A stretch of 64,000 nt of DNA from Zanthoxylum bungeanum (GCA_019454045.1 SKCR01023787.1:1-64000), one strand, 5' to 3'; counted from the first letter of the stretch, positions 12,101 to 24,189 are shown. A program made the numbers and translations. Notes: generated from the letters alone by a model not told the origin.

Positions 12101-15100
12101 CCAAAACACCCATAAAAATGCAAGGATTGCACACTTCCTAAGAGTCTTCGCCTTTTCCTCCTTTTTTAAAGGTAAAAATATTCTCCTTAATAAGTGTATC
12201 ACAAGAATCTAATGCTGCCCTAAAAAGTTTAGCTGCCTTATTTATATAACTTATCCCCAAAAAATTGAACTTCAAATACTTCCATGAACAAGTTTAATAA
12301 AAAAATAAAAAATATATTGATGATCCAGGAGAACATAATTGAATTTTGGAAAATTTAAATTAAAAAAAAAAAAAAAAAAAAAAAAGAAAAAAAGAAAAAA
12401 CTAGACCAAACCCTAACATCATTCACTACTATCCTCCACTTCAAGTAGTAGCCTTAATGTGGGTTGCCCCTAGGAGCAGCTCGTTTCATTGTGATTTGGA
12501 TTTGCACCGATGGTCACCCGATTTTGAGTAATGCTACATGATAGGGGTTGATGTTTAGTACATAGTTATTAGAGGCGCGCTCGCTGCATCTTTGTGAAAG
12601 TTTAATTTCTATTTTTTTTAAAAAAAAAATTAAGCCCTTAAAATAAATTAAAAATTAAACTAAAAAAGGCAGAACATGATATGATGATTTCAAAACTGCA
12701 CATACCAGAACCTTATCATGATTTCAGTTTGACAAAATTGTGTTTCATGAAATGTCCAAATAACCAGTGTTATTTAAGGCGCAAGGCGCACTGAGGCGCA
12801 AAAGGTCCTGGAGCCTAGGCGCGCGCCTGAGGAATGTGAGGCGCAAAATATAACAAAATATGTAAAAATATATAGAAAAACAATGTATAAGATTGTTTCA
12901 CAACTATCAATTAGCCATAAATGATATTTAACTATTATTTTTTTTATAGTTCTTATCCTAAATTTCATTTCTAAATTACAAGTTCATATCCAAAACCAAA
13001 AGCAAGATTCCAACCAATCTTCATATAATCACATCTAAAACAAAAGTTCATATCCAAGAGCATAAGAGTTACATATCCAAAAACAAAGAGTTCATCAAAA
13101 AATAAAACGAGGCAACGCCAACGTATAAACACTTAATTTCATATCCAAAAACAAAATTTATCAAAAAAAATTCAAGTTCCAATATTTCAATCCAACTACA
13201 TGTCCTCATCATCAAATTCAATACTTGAATTTGATTTACTAGAACCAATACTTGAATCCATAATGATAATAGTATAAGACCCTAAATTTCATAATAAAAA
13301 TTTATATCAATATCAACAATCCAAATTCATAACAATCCATAATGTATAAACACAGCAGCAGGAGGCTGTGCTGGCTGCTGTGATATACACAGCAGCAGCA
13401 GCTGCAATCCAAAAAAAAAAATTAAAAAAGAAAATAGAAGTTGGAAAAATACATAAAACTAGGAAAAAAATGACATACCTCTTTGAGTTTTAGTCTTAGG
13501 GAGAGGGAGAGCGTGAGTTAACTTGATAGAGGGCTGGGTGATTTGGAGGAGAGTGGGAGCGTGAGGGAGAGGAGAGTGTGAGGGAGAGTTTTAGGGTTTT
13601 GTTTTGTTGAACTTGAATCTCAAAATTCGGCAGTTAGGGTTTTGTTTTGTGTCAAAAAATTGTGATTTGGGTTGGGTTTTTGAGTTATTTGGGTCGGGCT
13701 TTGGTGATTTGGGTCGGATTCTTTTCTTGCGCCTCAGGCGCGCCTTTTCTATACTACTCAGGCGCGAGCCTCGACGCATAGGCGCGCGCCTGAGCAACGT
13801 CGCCTCGCCTGATGTACTTGTAGGCGCATGGCCAATCGCCTCTCTATAGGCGCGCCTGAGGCGCGCCTTTAATAACGCTGCAAATAACCCTTCTTACTTA
13901 GTAAATTCTCAGGGTTGTTTTTGTAAATTTAAATGGGAATCTAACACTGAACCCATGGTTCCTAAGGTGGGACTTTAAAAAATGTGTGGCTAATTCCTAA
14001 GAAAGTACATCAAACACTGAAAAGTGAATACATGATGTCACTAGGCAGCACCCTAGTGTTTTGACATTTGTGCACCCACCTGGATGTTTTAAAGCCTCTA
14101 TTGATTTTGTCTTTTGAGTTTAATGTCATGTGGTGTCCCTGACCTAGACTAAAATTTTATAATTATGTAATTAGTGGTTCAACAACATTCTGCCATCATT
14201 TGTGCATTAAATAATTTTTAATATAATTTTTAATTTTGTTTATTAAATTGCATATTGAATTAAACCTTAAACAGCCCTAAAAGACATTTACAATCTAAAA
14301 ACCTAACTGTTCCTAGAAAGTAGAAGTTAAAATTCATTAGCAAGCGTAAGCATGACAACTAATTAAAAAAGCATATGAATAATTCATTAGAAAGTCAAAA
14401 TAAGATTTCATTACAGTTTCTTCATTGGTTAAATCAAAGGACATGTAAAATGGAAAAATGTAACATCAACTTTTATTCATCCACAGAGTAAGCCAAAATT
14501 GACTCCCAATTTAACTTGCATTTATTAAACAAATCACAAACATGTAGACTTGGCCAAGTTTAATTAAACAAAATAGAATAAATCACCAGCAAAATTCAAA
14601 ATGTATACCATTTTTATATTGCACTTATCATTTGTTATAATTGTACAAAGAGTTTTGATTTTGTATGATCATGCATAAATAGGAAATTCTATAAAATCTT
14701 TTTAGTTCAATGTAATAAGATAAATTAATTAAGAAGATATTTGCAGTCTTGATTTACAACTTTTTCGACCAACTGAATTTAAACACGATTGTTTCACTGG
14801 ATCTAAATGAGATTGTCTAACCAGAACAAGGCTCAAAAGATTAAGGAATAGTCTAAGAAAAAGTTAAGTTATCATACCAAAGAGAAACTTATATTTTCTG
14901 GTATGCCGAGCTGTCCAAAATCATTAAGACCAGTAGCATAAATGCAGCCAGTTTCTGTCAAAGGTGGAGAATGAATTATGAATCTCTACCTGAACACAGG
15001 CCATGGCTCACAATCTTCACAATTCATCGACAAATTTAAGAGGAACCAACCAAAATGTTTATAAAACAAAGAGTATAAGTGAATGCTACATCGCTTCGTG

Positions 15101-15435
15101 AATAGAGAAGAAAATAACTATAACATAAACTGCCTAAAGTAATTGATCTTAGGGAAATAAATACCAGTTAAGAACAAGGTGTGAGCACCACCACAAGCGA
15201 TGGCTTTGAGGCTCTGATTCTTGAAGGCAGAGCAAATGACAGGCCTCCAACGAGACTCCAAGCTCCCTAACCCTAACCTTCCATAATCTCCATTTCCCCA
15301 CAAAGCCGCAAATCTCTTTCCCACTGCACTTGATATCCATCTTTTGCCTATTTCTAATTTTGATCCCATATTTATATTTTGTTTAAGATGGTATTTGTTC
15401 ACTCTAGTCAAACTTATTGCCCACATTGTTTTCAT
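6143..15435 (-). CDS. RUG3-like RCC1-repeat protein gene, 13 exons, 3' end missing
   Basis: Thirteen exons join in consistent phase with GT-AG introns: 15165-15435, 14878-14954, 11516-11594, 10596-10655, 10286-10387, 10075-10168, 8491-8533, 8346-8391, 8213-8259, 7985-8087, 6601-6655, 6427-6493 and 6143-6179. They give about 360 residues. Successive RCC1 repeats are visible: ALWGNGDYGRLGLG, CGGAHTLFLT, YATGLNDFGQLG, STGYHHSSAIT, YMWGKNSNGQLGLG, ALGSEHSVAVT, LSWGAGGSGRLGHG, AAAGMLHTACID, CGGYHTCVLT, YTWGSNENGCLG and VSCGWKHTAAIS. Motif order and wording resemble Arabidopsis RUG3, a mitochondrial RCC1-family protein needed for nad2 splicing and complex I. The basic N-terminus (from ATG 15435-15433) could be a transit peptide. 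Exon 13 ends at a good donor (GTAAGA) in phase 1, but no exon for the final RCC1 repeat was found down to position 1. The gene is either truncated or split by insertions. Function is inferred from family resemblance. Confidence 0.85.
6851..7187. mobile_element. hAT-like MITE, 337 bp, in RUG3-like intron 10
   Basis: It is flanked by GTTGAAAC (6843-6850) and ATTGAAAC (7188-7195), an 8-bp duplication with one mismatch. The ends pair as imperfect inverted repeats (TATGAATGGCAACAAGTTG versus inverted TTAGGGGTGCCAGACCAAG). The right part is rich in 'GGGCC' words. There is no coding capacity. Confidence 0.6.
7566..7770 (+). repeat. Possible tRNA-derived SINE fragment
   Basis: An A-box-like TAGGTCAAGTGG (about 7578) is followed about 45 bp on by a B-box-like GTTCGAATCCC (about 7632), as in a pol III promoter. 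There is no cloverleaf with proper acceptor pairing, so it is not called a tRNA. It sits in intron 10 of the RUG3-like gene. The 3' extent is uncertain. Confidence 0.4.
8996..9737. mobile_element. Non-autonomous hAT element, 742 bp, in RUG3-like intron 6
   Basis: The left end is CAGTGTTATTAAAGGCGC and the inverted right end is CAGTGTTATCAAAGGCGC. Perfect 8-bp duplications CTTTCTTG flank it (8988-8995 and 9738-9745), diagnostic of the hAT superfamily. GC-rich 'GGCGC' tandem words occupy about 100 bp at each end and the middle is AT-rich. No transposase is present. The perfect duplication suggests a fairly recent insertion. Confidence 0.9.
10947..10979. repeat. Short perfect hairpin in an intron
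   Basis: AACTAATATTA (10947-10957) is exactly inverted at 10969-10979 around an 11-nt spacer, inside intron 3 of the RUG3-like gene. It may be part of a decayed MITE; no duplication was identified. Confidence 0.5.
12765..13880. mobile_element. Non-autonomous hAT element, 1,116 bp, in RUG3-like intron 2
   Basis: The ends CAGTGTTATTTAAGGCGC and (inverted) CAGCGTTATTAAAGGCGC match the element at 8996-9737. Perfect 8-bp duplications CAAATAAC flank it (12757-12764 and 13881-13888). The first 80 bp are nearly identical to those of the shorter copy, while the interior differs and is longer. It includes a 'cagcagcagc' run near 13360-13400 and GC-rich subterminal repeats. No transposase was recognised. 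Confidence 0.9.
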
Positions 15436-17394
15436 CAACTAGATCAAGAAAATATTTAACGCCGTCCTTTTTCTTTTAGGGAGTTGCATAATATTAGATA
15501 TATCTCACATGAACCATCAGATTTATGTGGAAAAAGAAATTCAAGGGTGACAGAATATGAAAAAGCAAACATGAATTAACTTGCTACAGTTGAACAAGTT
15601 TAGTCCTTTCTCCCTTTGTATATTATCTATCAAACCAAGTGCTGCAAGAAACCCCAAAAACCTGTAAAAGAGAAATCCAAAAACACTAAGTAGTAAAAAT
15701 AATATGGAACACAGCTCAGCAGCGAAATGAACCACTAGCAAGAAATAGCTCAAAACAGCATATTTATCTATCTCAAATGAATAGCCACCAGCACAAGCTA
15801 CAGCAATCGACAGCTCAAAACCAAAGAGCACCAAATCTCAACAGTTCCAAAGCCATATCACTGAAAAACTTGGCCAATTTGAAAAATCAACAGCAGTAAG
15901 GCTATAAGAGGTCCAGGAAGCCCATACGAAAATGCAGGTACCCTGACCCGGGGTGGGTAAAATTGAAGCAATTGTAGGGAGTTTGAATCTGGACTTTGTG
16001 CCAATTGTATGCGTAAGAAATAAAGAACAATCGTAAAAGCAAAATGAAATAGCAATCAATCAATTAAACTCACAAAGTCACAGTCGGCTCAATGAAATTA
16101 ATTTTCGCTAACTAAACCAATGCCAATAAATATACATCTTCATCCTATAGAAATAAACGATGTTGCCGCTGTTCATAAACACTAACCGCATGAATACGGA
16201 TCAAGAAAGAGTAGATTACCAAAGCCAAGACCAATAGCTTATTTAATATAATTAACGGCTATCGGTGCTAATCTTGGCGGGGAGATTAGCCGCTTGGTTT
16301 CGGCAAACGTCGAACGGCGGTGCTGTGGCGACTGGTGGTGCTGCTTGTGAAAGAGTTTCTTCTTTGATTCTTTGGTAGTTCCGAGTTCGAGAAATCGAGA
16401 TAAGAATAGTCTAAGCTCCTTTTTTTCCTTCTATTATGCAAACTTCTTATCAGGTGGTTCATTCTATGCTCTTTAAGCTTGTAAAATTGTAAATGGCTAT
16501 TTGAGAATATTTTCATCTAAACCGACATTGAATTTTAAGTAAATTTTTTACCATATTTTTTATTTTCTAAAAAATATCGAATTTTATTTTTTAATCTATT
16601 TTAATTTTTTTTTTTAGAGTTGTGAAAAAATAATAATTTTATTATAAAAAATAAAAATGTGAGAATATAAAAAGAATTTTTATCGAAATACTAACAGATA
16701 TATCTTTAATTTATTATATTTTTAAAATAAGGTAATTTTTTTATTTATATTAAAATGATCTCTATTTATATGGACTTAAATAAAGATACTTAAATTATTT
16801 AGTATTTTTTATAATAAATGAATGATTTTTAGGAGATTTTTTAAGGGTTTTAAAAGATGAATTTTGTATATTTTTTTTTTTACTCTTAATTATATAAAAT
16901 GTCAATTTTACCCTTCTCAATTAATTTCTTATTAATCTCTGACTATTTCCGATTAAAAGCAAATCGCTCAAATTGATCATGGATCGATTTGCTATCAATT
17001 TCCTATTAAACTATCCAGGTTCTACGAATTTATTTCACTTTGTTGTCATGTTTCTATCATTGGGTTGACAATTTTCCATATCCTTGTCTCTGGAGATTTT
17101 GGACTTATTTTTTTGTCTTGATTTGAAAATGAGATAGGAGTAGACAAAAAAAACCCTGAAAATTAACGTGATTGAACGAGATTAAATGGGATACGGGACA
17201 AGATGAGACTAAGATTGACAAATTGTCTTATCTCTTCCCATTGCCAACCTTAGGTCCAACTTGGTGCCTCATGCCTACAATATCTCTTAATTTTGATTGT
17301 TTGATGGTGCTCATATTATCAAATACAGGTACTATAATCGTAACTATGATCAAGGTTCAGTGTCGAATTAAGATTATATTATACACTTAATTAA
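15436..17394. other. Upstream region of the RUG3-like gene and AT-rich spacer
   Basis: This should contain the minus-strand promoter and 5' UTR of the RUG3-like gene. The GC-richer segment at about 16260-16400 is a plausible transcribed leader, and a polypyrimidine-AG just above the ATG (about 15441) could be the acceptor of a 5'-UTR intron. No TATA box can be assigned with confidence. From 16520 to 17160 the sequence is very AT-rich with no recognised gene. Confidence 0.35.
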
Positions 17395-17668
17395 ACTTGG
17401 TCAACGGTTCGGTTCGGTTCTGTTCTGAAACCGAACCGAACCGTCCAGTTCACAGTTCCAGGAAGCTAGAACCATAGAACCGGACCAAATTGAAATCAAA
17501 ACCAGTTCAGTTCTGGTTCGGTCCTTTATTTTTTGGAAAAAATATGTGATTTGGTTTCGGTTCTGAACCGAACCTTAAGGTTACGATTCCACATTATGTG
17601 GAACCGTAACCAAACCAAAATGGGTTTCGGTTCAGTTTCAGTTCCGACCGAAACTTTGGTCGGGTCTA
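17395..17668. mobile_element. Small MITE rich in GGTTCGGTTC repeats
   Basis: It is flanked by identical 11-bp repeats CACTTAATTAA (17384-17394 and 17669-17679), which contain the 8-bp duplication expected for hAT. The 274-bp interior is made of 'GGTTCGGTTC' words in both orientations. Its right end (inverted TGTAGACCCGACC) resembles the left end of the larger hAT transposon at 25867, so it may be a deletion derivative of that family. Confidence 0.65.
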
Positions 17669-17734
17669 CACTTAATTAATTGTCACAATTTATTTTATAG
17701 GGCTTCACATAGATCTCACTTATATATTGCCTAG

Positions 17735-17880
17735 TATTAAGGTTGGAAAAATGGCTCGGGCTGGCCGACCCTCAGTGTAAGGACTAGGGGCTGGGGCCTT
17801 CAAAATCAAGGACGTTGGTTGTTGAGCCTCGATTGGGCTTTTAAAAATAAGCTTAGGCCTAGCCCAGCCCGACCGTTTAC
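17735..17880. repeat. Partial GC-rich MITE end
   Basis: The segment has 'ggctcgggctggccgacc' and, facing it, 'cttaggcctagcccagcccgacc', typical of the subterminal part of GGGCC-rich plant hAT MITEs. No second terminus or target duplication was found. Confidence 0.35.
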
Positions 17881-18317
17881 TTATAAAAATTAATTAAAAT
17901 TAAAAAGTAAAGAAAAATGAATTGCTATTAAATTATTATTTTTGTTTCTCATAAATTTTAAGAATTACTAAAATGTCATAGTATTAATGGCAAGTCACAA
18001 AATTCTATGTATTGAAATGATATGTGTCAAATAAATATTTTATAATAAACCCAAAATACCCTTCAATTTTCTCCATTTAATGCTAAAGTTAAATGTGGTC
18101 CCACCCAACCCAAGAAATCATCTACAATAAGAAAATACTTGTTAATTTTTTCCTCCATTTCATCTTTTTTTTTTCTTTTACTCTTTCCCTCCAACTTACT
18201 ATTTCACATTTTTATCTCCCACCGTCTTGTAGTCAATTTTTTTATCATCACTCTTCTTTTTACTCACTTCTGAAAATATAACCAAAAAAACGTAATTGTT
18301 ATATTATTATAGTTCAA

Positions 18318-19702
18318 ATGGATGAGGATTTAAGTTCAAACGGGAATCAGCTATGCATTTCAAGGAATTATTTTGATTTGAATGAGCTTCCTAAAGAAGG
18401 TACTATTATTTTATTTGAAAATTGGCTATTTATTTTTATTTTTTATATTCAAATGTGTTGATTTTTATTTTTATTTTTTGAATTCTTGTGACAATATAGC
18501 ACAAATGGATGAGGATTTTATTGCAAATGAAAACTCATCAAAGTGATTCAAGAAATTATATTGAGTTGGATGAGTCTTAAACTTCAAATAATGAAAAAAA
18601 AAATTGTGACATTTGTGGAGAGAAAATCCTTGAAGAATATAATTTTAAGCCTTTGTTGGTCAATGTTTTCTTAGTGAAGAATAGGCTTTTATTTTCTATA
18701 CAACTTATACAAGACAACATGGTTTTTCTATTCGGAAAGGTCTGTTTATTACAAAAAATAAAGAAATAGTAAGACGAGATTTCCTTTATCATCGCGCAGG
18801 TAAACCACTATTAAAAATTGTGGATCCATCTAAGGAGCAAAGAAATATAGAATCTTTAAAATGTAGATACAAAGCTCATCTAAGGATTGGTCTTACGAAA
18901 GTCATTTGATATTTTTCCACAAGAATGGCATGTTACTAAGTTTATTATAGATCATAATCATGAATTGGTGGCTCCTTCGAAAGTGCGATTTCTTCCTAGT
19001 AATCGAATCATCAGTAAAGAAGATGAAGAACGCATTCAATTGTTGAAAGAAGCAATCTTTCAATTAGACAAATAATGCATATTATAGAACTTGAGAAAAA
19101 AGTGGAACATGAACATCTTCTATTTTTTTAAAATGATATTTGTAACCTTTTTGAGAAAATGAGAAGGGAACATGCAACGAGTGATGCCATGAGCCTCTTA
19201 CAATATTGTAAAGATGCAAAAGAAGAGAATTCAAAGTTTCAATATGCTTTTAAAATGGACGTTGAGAGAAAGTTGGAGCATATTTTTTGGGTACTTTATC
19301 CTTGTATTGATTGGTACCAAAAATATGGTGATGTGGTTGTTTTTGACACTACATATAAGGTGAATGCTTATGATATGTCTTTCGATGTCTTTGTGGGTGT
19401 CAATAATCATGGAAAGATAATTTTCTTTGGCTGTGCACTTCTTCACAATGAAACAACTAATACTTTTCGATGGTTAATGAAGGTAAATTTTTAATCTTGT
19501 AAAGATTCACAATTATTTTTTAATTTGGATTGTATCTTTTTTTTTTTTTTGCATGGCAATAATTTTATGTTTGATTGCTAGATTTTTGTATCATTGATGA
19601 AGAAGCCACCCAAGTCTATTTTGACTGATCAAGATCCATGGATCACAGAGGAAATTTCAAAAGAATTGCCACTCAAAAAACATGCATGTTGTATATGGCA
19701 TA
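18318..19702 (+). pseudogene. FAR1-related (MULE-derived) protein gene, broken
   Basis: A first exon starts MDEDLSSNGNQ (18318-18399, donor GTACTA), and a diverged second copy of it follows at 18505-18580. A FAR1 DNA-binding-like region then appears (CDICGEKILEEYNF; later IVRRDFLYHRAGKP, FDIFPQEWHVTKFIIDHNHE, VRFLPSNR) in changing frames. Next comes the MULE-type transposase region, with SDAMSLLQYCKDAKEEN and VVVFDTTYKVNAYDMSF (19159-19485). One intron (about 19484-19581) precedes IFVSLMKKPPKSILTDQD. The protein stops at ...HACCIWH, where an LTR begins at 19703. FAR1 relatives are transposase-derived transcription factors. Frameshifts and the insertion make this copy non-functional. Confidence 0.8.
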
Positions 19703-20786
19703 TGAAAATTCACGATTATCCTAAGTTCTGACCCTATGCGGAAATACAAACAATAAATAGGACAAGTCCTGATTACTGTAACTATGGAATCTCAACAAGC
19801 AACCACAATAACCAACAATTAAAATATGCTGCAAATATAAAAACAATAACAATAAATTAAAGCAGCAAATATAAATCAAACATACAAAATCAACACAATA
19901 ATTTTGATGACGAAGTGGAAAACTCTTGCGAGTGAAAAACCACTCTGGGTAAAACTTACAGCAATGTCAAGACCTATGGTGACAACTCCACCGACTCAAG
20001 TACCTCAATACTGCAAGAACTCAAGGCAACTCCTCAAGCCTGCGACCCACGGTTTTCTTCAAAACCTCTGAAGTCTCTGAGTAGATTGTATCACCTCTGA
20101 CGCCAGAACTCCGACTACCAAACTTCCTCCTAAAGAACTCTGAAGGATTATGAATTTTGGGTTAAGTTGTGTTGAAGGTTTATCAAAGAGAGATTCACAC
20201 CTTTAACAAAAAAGACAAGAAGATGAAAAAAGTCTTCAAGGTGAAATCAAATAAGGTTGAAAGCTTTGAGAGATTTTGGCTCAAGGGAAAAGTGTTTCAA
20301 CCATTGGGGAAGGTGGCTCAATGTTTGTTTATATAGGTAGGGCAAAGGAAAAAGGTTTCCTAGTGTTATTTTGGCTTAAAAACGTGTCTAAGATAACCTA
20401 CTTACGCAGAGACGTTCGAACGCACTTCAAACGCAACTCAAACGCAAAGTTTCTGCCTGGACAACGTTCGAACGCAAGAATGAACGCCACACGAACGCGG
20501 GTTGCGGACTGGTTTTCAGGGGTAACTTAAAATGCTTGTAACTTTCTCGTCTCTTGTCCACATCATGAGTTCTTTATATGTACGTGATCTTCTTCGAGTC
20601 TACTTTCCAATGCAAGTCAATTTGAGCTCTAAATCTTCTAAAATATTCAGAAGAGTAAACATCGCTCAGATAACTCGCTCAGATTTTGTCCAAATACTTG
20701 TCAATTGCTCTGAGATCTTCAAGACTCATTACAACTCAATTGAACTTGTTTTGTTATGGACATTGGCAATAAAAATGGAACTAACA
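19703..20786 (-). repeat. 3' LTR of the gag-only element (1,084 bp)
   Basis: It starts (plus-strand coordinates) at TGAAAATTCACG, shared with 24342, and ends ACTAACA. On the minus strand it begins TGTTAGTTCC directly after the polypurine tract AAAGGGGGAGAT (20798-20787). It lacks a roughly 34-bp segment with a TATATA motif that is present in the other LTR (about 24588-24628). Confidence 0.85.
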
Positions 20787-22443
20787 ATCTCCCCCTTTGG
20801 CATTCCGTGACAAAACACTACCTAATACAAAGACAACGGTAATATACCCAAAAAGAAATTAGTCAGTTGTCAACCATCAAAACAATGACTTATTACATTA
20901 GGACTCGATCTAATATCTAACCAAGTAGTCTTGAAAATAATGTCAACGCAGCAACATACCTATTTACCTGAAACATCCACAATCAACAATATACCGTGAA
21001 AACCATTGAGATTATCAAGTATAAAATAAACAGGTATAAAATCATGCATGTACAAGTAGATATCCCTCTCCCCCTTAATTTGAACTCCCTTTAAAACGGA
21101 GATATCTAAAGGATAATCTACGACTCCCTCCCATATATTAAGGCTATCCCCCTTAATATATTACTCTCCCCCTTTTTGTCACGAAATGACAAAGGGCGAA
21201 GGAAACAAGAAAAACAACAGGAGACAAACACATGTAAGAGCATAAACAAACAGGACTTACTCCCCTTCACTAACAGGCTAACTCAGTTAGTAAATAAAAA
21301 ATCAAATGGGAAGTAAACACTCAATGATATGCAAAATAAATGATATGCAATGATATGAAGCATATACAAGCACACAATGAGATAAACAAAAAATCCTGTC
21401 AAAACTGACTGAAACAACATTTCAAGTAGATACAATGACACCCAGTCAGTATTCAGCTGTTTATGACATGAAACAATATACATCATTTTAAAAGTGGCTA
21501 AATACAACACTTATGCATATGACATAAACATCAAAGCATATCAAGCACTTGCGTGAAAAAATAAAGTGCACAACGAATCAAGGCTTAAGACCTTATTTTA
21601 TGATCTGGACACAGCCAAAGAAATCCATCTCTAAACAAACCAAGTCCACAAAATAGGTGTTCAAACCCAGCACCACTAGGACCTGAAAATAAGAAACATT
21701 GGTTGCATGCTATATTGTTTACCCCATAAATATCATGAGCTCATATTTAATAACTCTATCGAGTGAAGGGTTTTTGCCATTATCTTTTGAATTTGGCCAC
21801 ATTGGCTTTTTTGCACTTGAGTCTCAATTTTTTTTATTTCTTTTTGCTTTTAGAAGGGGATAGCACAAGGTCAACTAGTCAAAGGTCACATTATTGAGCA
21901 AACAAAGCATGTACGAGATTAGATTGCCATTCCAAAAACTCATATATGCGACCAAGCCTTGATAAAATAAAATCGTGTATGTGAATTGCAAGCACAAGAT
22001 ATACCAAGAGTTTTTATCACACACACATATGCATATAGAGCATCAACAAAAATAACAGCATATCATACATGCATAATCATATATCCTACATACCAGGATC
22101 ACATGCACATGCTATTCATGCTCTAACAAGCCATAAAAAACATATTTTTGGTCTTTTTCAATTTCTATTTTTTTTTTGAATTTTTCAGTTTTAAAACACA
22201 AAAAATAAAGACACAAAACGGCTTGTCAATATCCAATGGTACGTGTAGTTGTATCCCGAGTACAGATCATACTACCGTCCATTCGGAATCGGCTATGAAA
22301 TTTATGTCCGGGTTTCCATCCTATATACCAAGGGACATAAAAAAAAAAAAACACACACACCCAAATGCAGTGAAAGAAAATAAACGTGCAAAGATATAAA
22401 ACACATACACACACACATGCAATGGGAAAATAAAAAGCAACTT
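20787..22443 (-). other. Non-coding interior of the gag-only element
   Basis: Where pol would be expected, this 1.66-kb stretch shows no protease, integrase, reverse transcriptase or RNase H motif on either strand. It has several purine-rich tracts resembling the polypurine tract (minus strand, about 21085-21065, 21145-21125 and 21180-21165). A short segment near 21165-21195 echoes the polypurine-tract flank 'TTTGKCAYTTCGTGACAAA'. Confidence 0.6.
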
Positions 22444-24189
22444 CTAAGAAGAGTTACACCGAAGTGCACTCTCATCATGTCCATCAAGACAAGCAGAAGT
22501 AGATGGGAAGTCAACTTGCTTCCTCACCCAAACCTTTCTAGGAACCTCATCCACTTGAGAATTCCCAGTCAACAAAGAAAGTTTCTCACTAAGAAATTGT
22601 GTCTGTTTAGTTAGTGCAGAAACTTGAGAAGCTAGATTTGAAGAATCAAATCTAGGCGACACACTCTTAGGCCTCTTCTTTTGCTTGTGCAACATAAAGC
22701 ACTTAGGCCTAATATGTCCAGCCTTGCCACAGTGGTGGCACACATGCACAAACCTCGGATGAGAGCGAGGTTTACCCACAACACCTCTAGATTGAGGTTG
22801 GGAAACAGGACGAAGAACAACATGAGGGATCAAGTGACTACAAATATTAGGTTTCTTACCTAAGTCACGTTTAGCTTATGCAGGCACAGCTCTGGATGAA
22901 GAAGTCTTATCACAATTAGGCTCAACAATACCTAACATACGGTTCACCTTTTTATTCCCACTAGAAATTGCAGACAATTGGGTTCTAGCATCTTCAAGTT
23001 CAGTCTCTAAGATTTGAACCCTATCAATAAAGCCTATATTCCTCTCCTCTAGGTCATCAACCATCAAAAGGCTTTGCTCAAATTTAGCTTGAGTTTCATT
23101 CTTTTCTAGCTCCACAGCTTTCAGCCTTTTACTGACCTCTATATTAGTCTTCTTAATAGCTAAACTCTCATTAAACAGTTCAATATAAGCTACCTGAAAA
23201 CTTTCCTCATCAACAGACTCATCGAGAGAGACTTCTGAATCAACATCATTAACTTCATTCTCTCTCTCATCAGGAACACTAGCAGTAAAGGCTATATAAT
23301 TGCCTTTAGGAGAAACATCACCTTCAGAATCACTAAGGGATGCTTCCATGGCTTTCTTGCCTTTAGCCATAAGGTATGTGGGACACTCAGATCTAACGTG
23401 CCCATATCCTTCACATTCATAGCATTGGGCACCACAGGATCTACTATCCTTATCCTCTCCAGACTTACTCCTACTATACCTACTCTCTCTAGGCATATCC
23501 TCCCTATCCCTGTCACTATTATGGCCACTCTTCTTCAGCTTAAGAAATTTCCTAAACTTCTTTGCAAACAAGGCCAAATCATGATCCGTGATGGTATCCT
23601 CATCACTAGACGAACCATGAACAACTTCCTTCGCGATCTTCATCGCTATATTTTTGGGCTTTAGATGCCCATGAAGTTTTTGCTCATAAACCTGCAGTTT
23701 TCCTACGAGGTCTTCTAAATTAAGCTGATCAAGGTCATTGCTTTCCTCGATGGCGGTGATTTTGGGTAGGAACTTATCAGACAGCGATCTAAGGATTTTC
23801 CTAACTATCCTACTGGTAGGAATAGTCTCACATAGATTAAAGCTTGAGTTACCGATATCGTTAATCTCAGCATAAAATTGATCAAAGGTCTCATCATCTT
23901 TCATTCTAGCGACCTCAAACCTAGTAGCAAGATCCTGGAGTCTATTATTTTTAACAGACAATGTGCCATCATGCATAGTCTGAAGGATGTCCCAAGCATC
24001 CTTGGCTATCTCACACATTGAGATTCTCCTAAACTCAGCAGAACAAACAGCACCATGTATGGCATTAACAGCCTTGCTGTTCCTATTACTAACGTCAAAA
24101 TCATCATTTGACCAGGTCAATTTGTCTTTAGGGGAAGATACCCCATCAACTATAACAACGGGAGGTTTCCACTCGTGTTCAACTGTCAT
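22444..24189 (-). CDS. Retrotransposon Gag (UBN2-type) with two zinc knuckles, one internal stop
   Basis: The first reading frame (24189-22876, 437 aa) opens MTVEHEWKPP. It has the Gag/UBN2 core (AKDAWDILQTMHDG, LQDLATRFEVARMKDDETF, IVRKILRSLSDKF), then a CCHC knuckle CYECEGYGHVRSEC, an acidic-serine stretch and a C-terminal coiled coil (ELEDARTQLSAI). A single stop near 22876 separates it from an in-frame continuation to 22444 that has a second knuckle, CHHCGKAGHIRPKC, and ends VPRKVWVRKQ before diverging. In copia relatives the protease would follow there, but none is seen. The protein would form virus-like particles and bind RNA. It is either a gag-only element or a pol-deleted derivative. 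Confidence 0.8.

Noticed and set aside
13591..13849. Basic short frames within the 12765-13880 element
   Set aside because: They lie in the GC-rich end of a non-autonomous hAT element and show no known domain.
16286..16516. 76-aa minus-strand frame as an alternative first exon of the RUG3-like gene
   Set aside because: It has no RCC1 motif and no in-phase donor leading to exon 1. It is kept only as possible 5' UTR.
22876..24189. 437-aa frame as a host zinc-finger gene
   Set aside because: It lies between a PBS and polypurine tract, has the Gag/UBN2 core and a CCHC knuckle, and is therefore a retrotransposon Gag.
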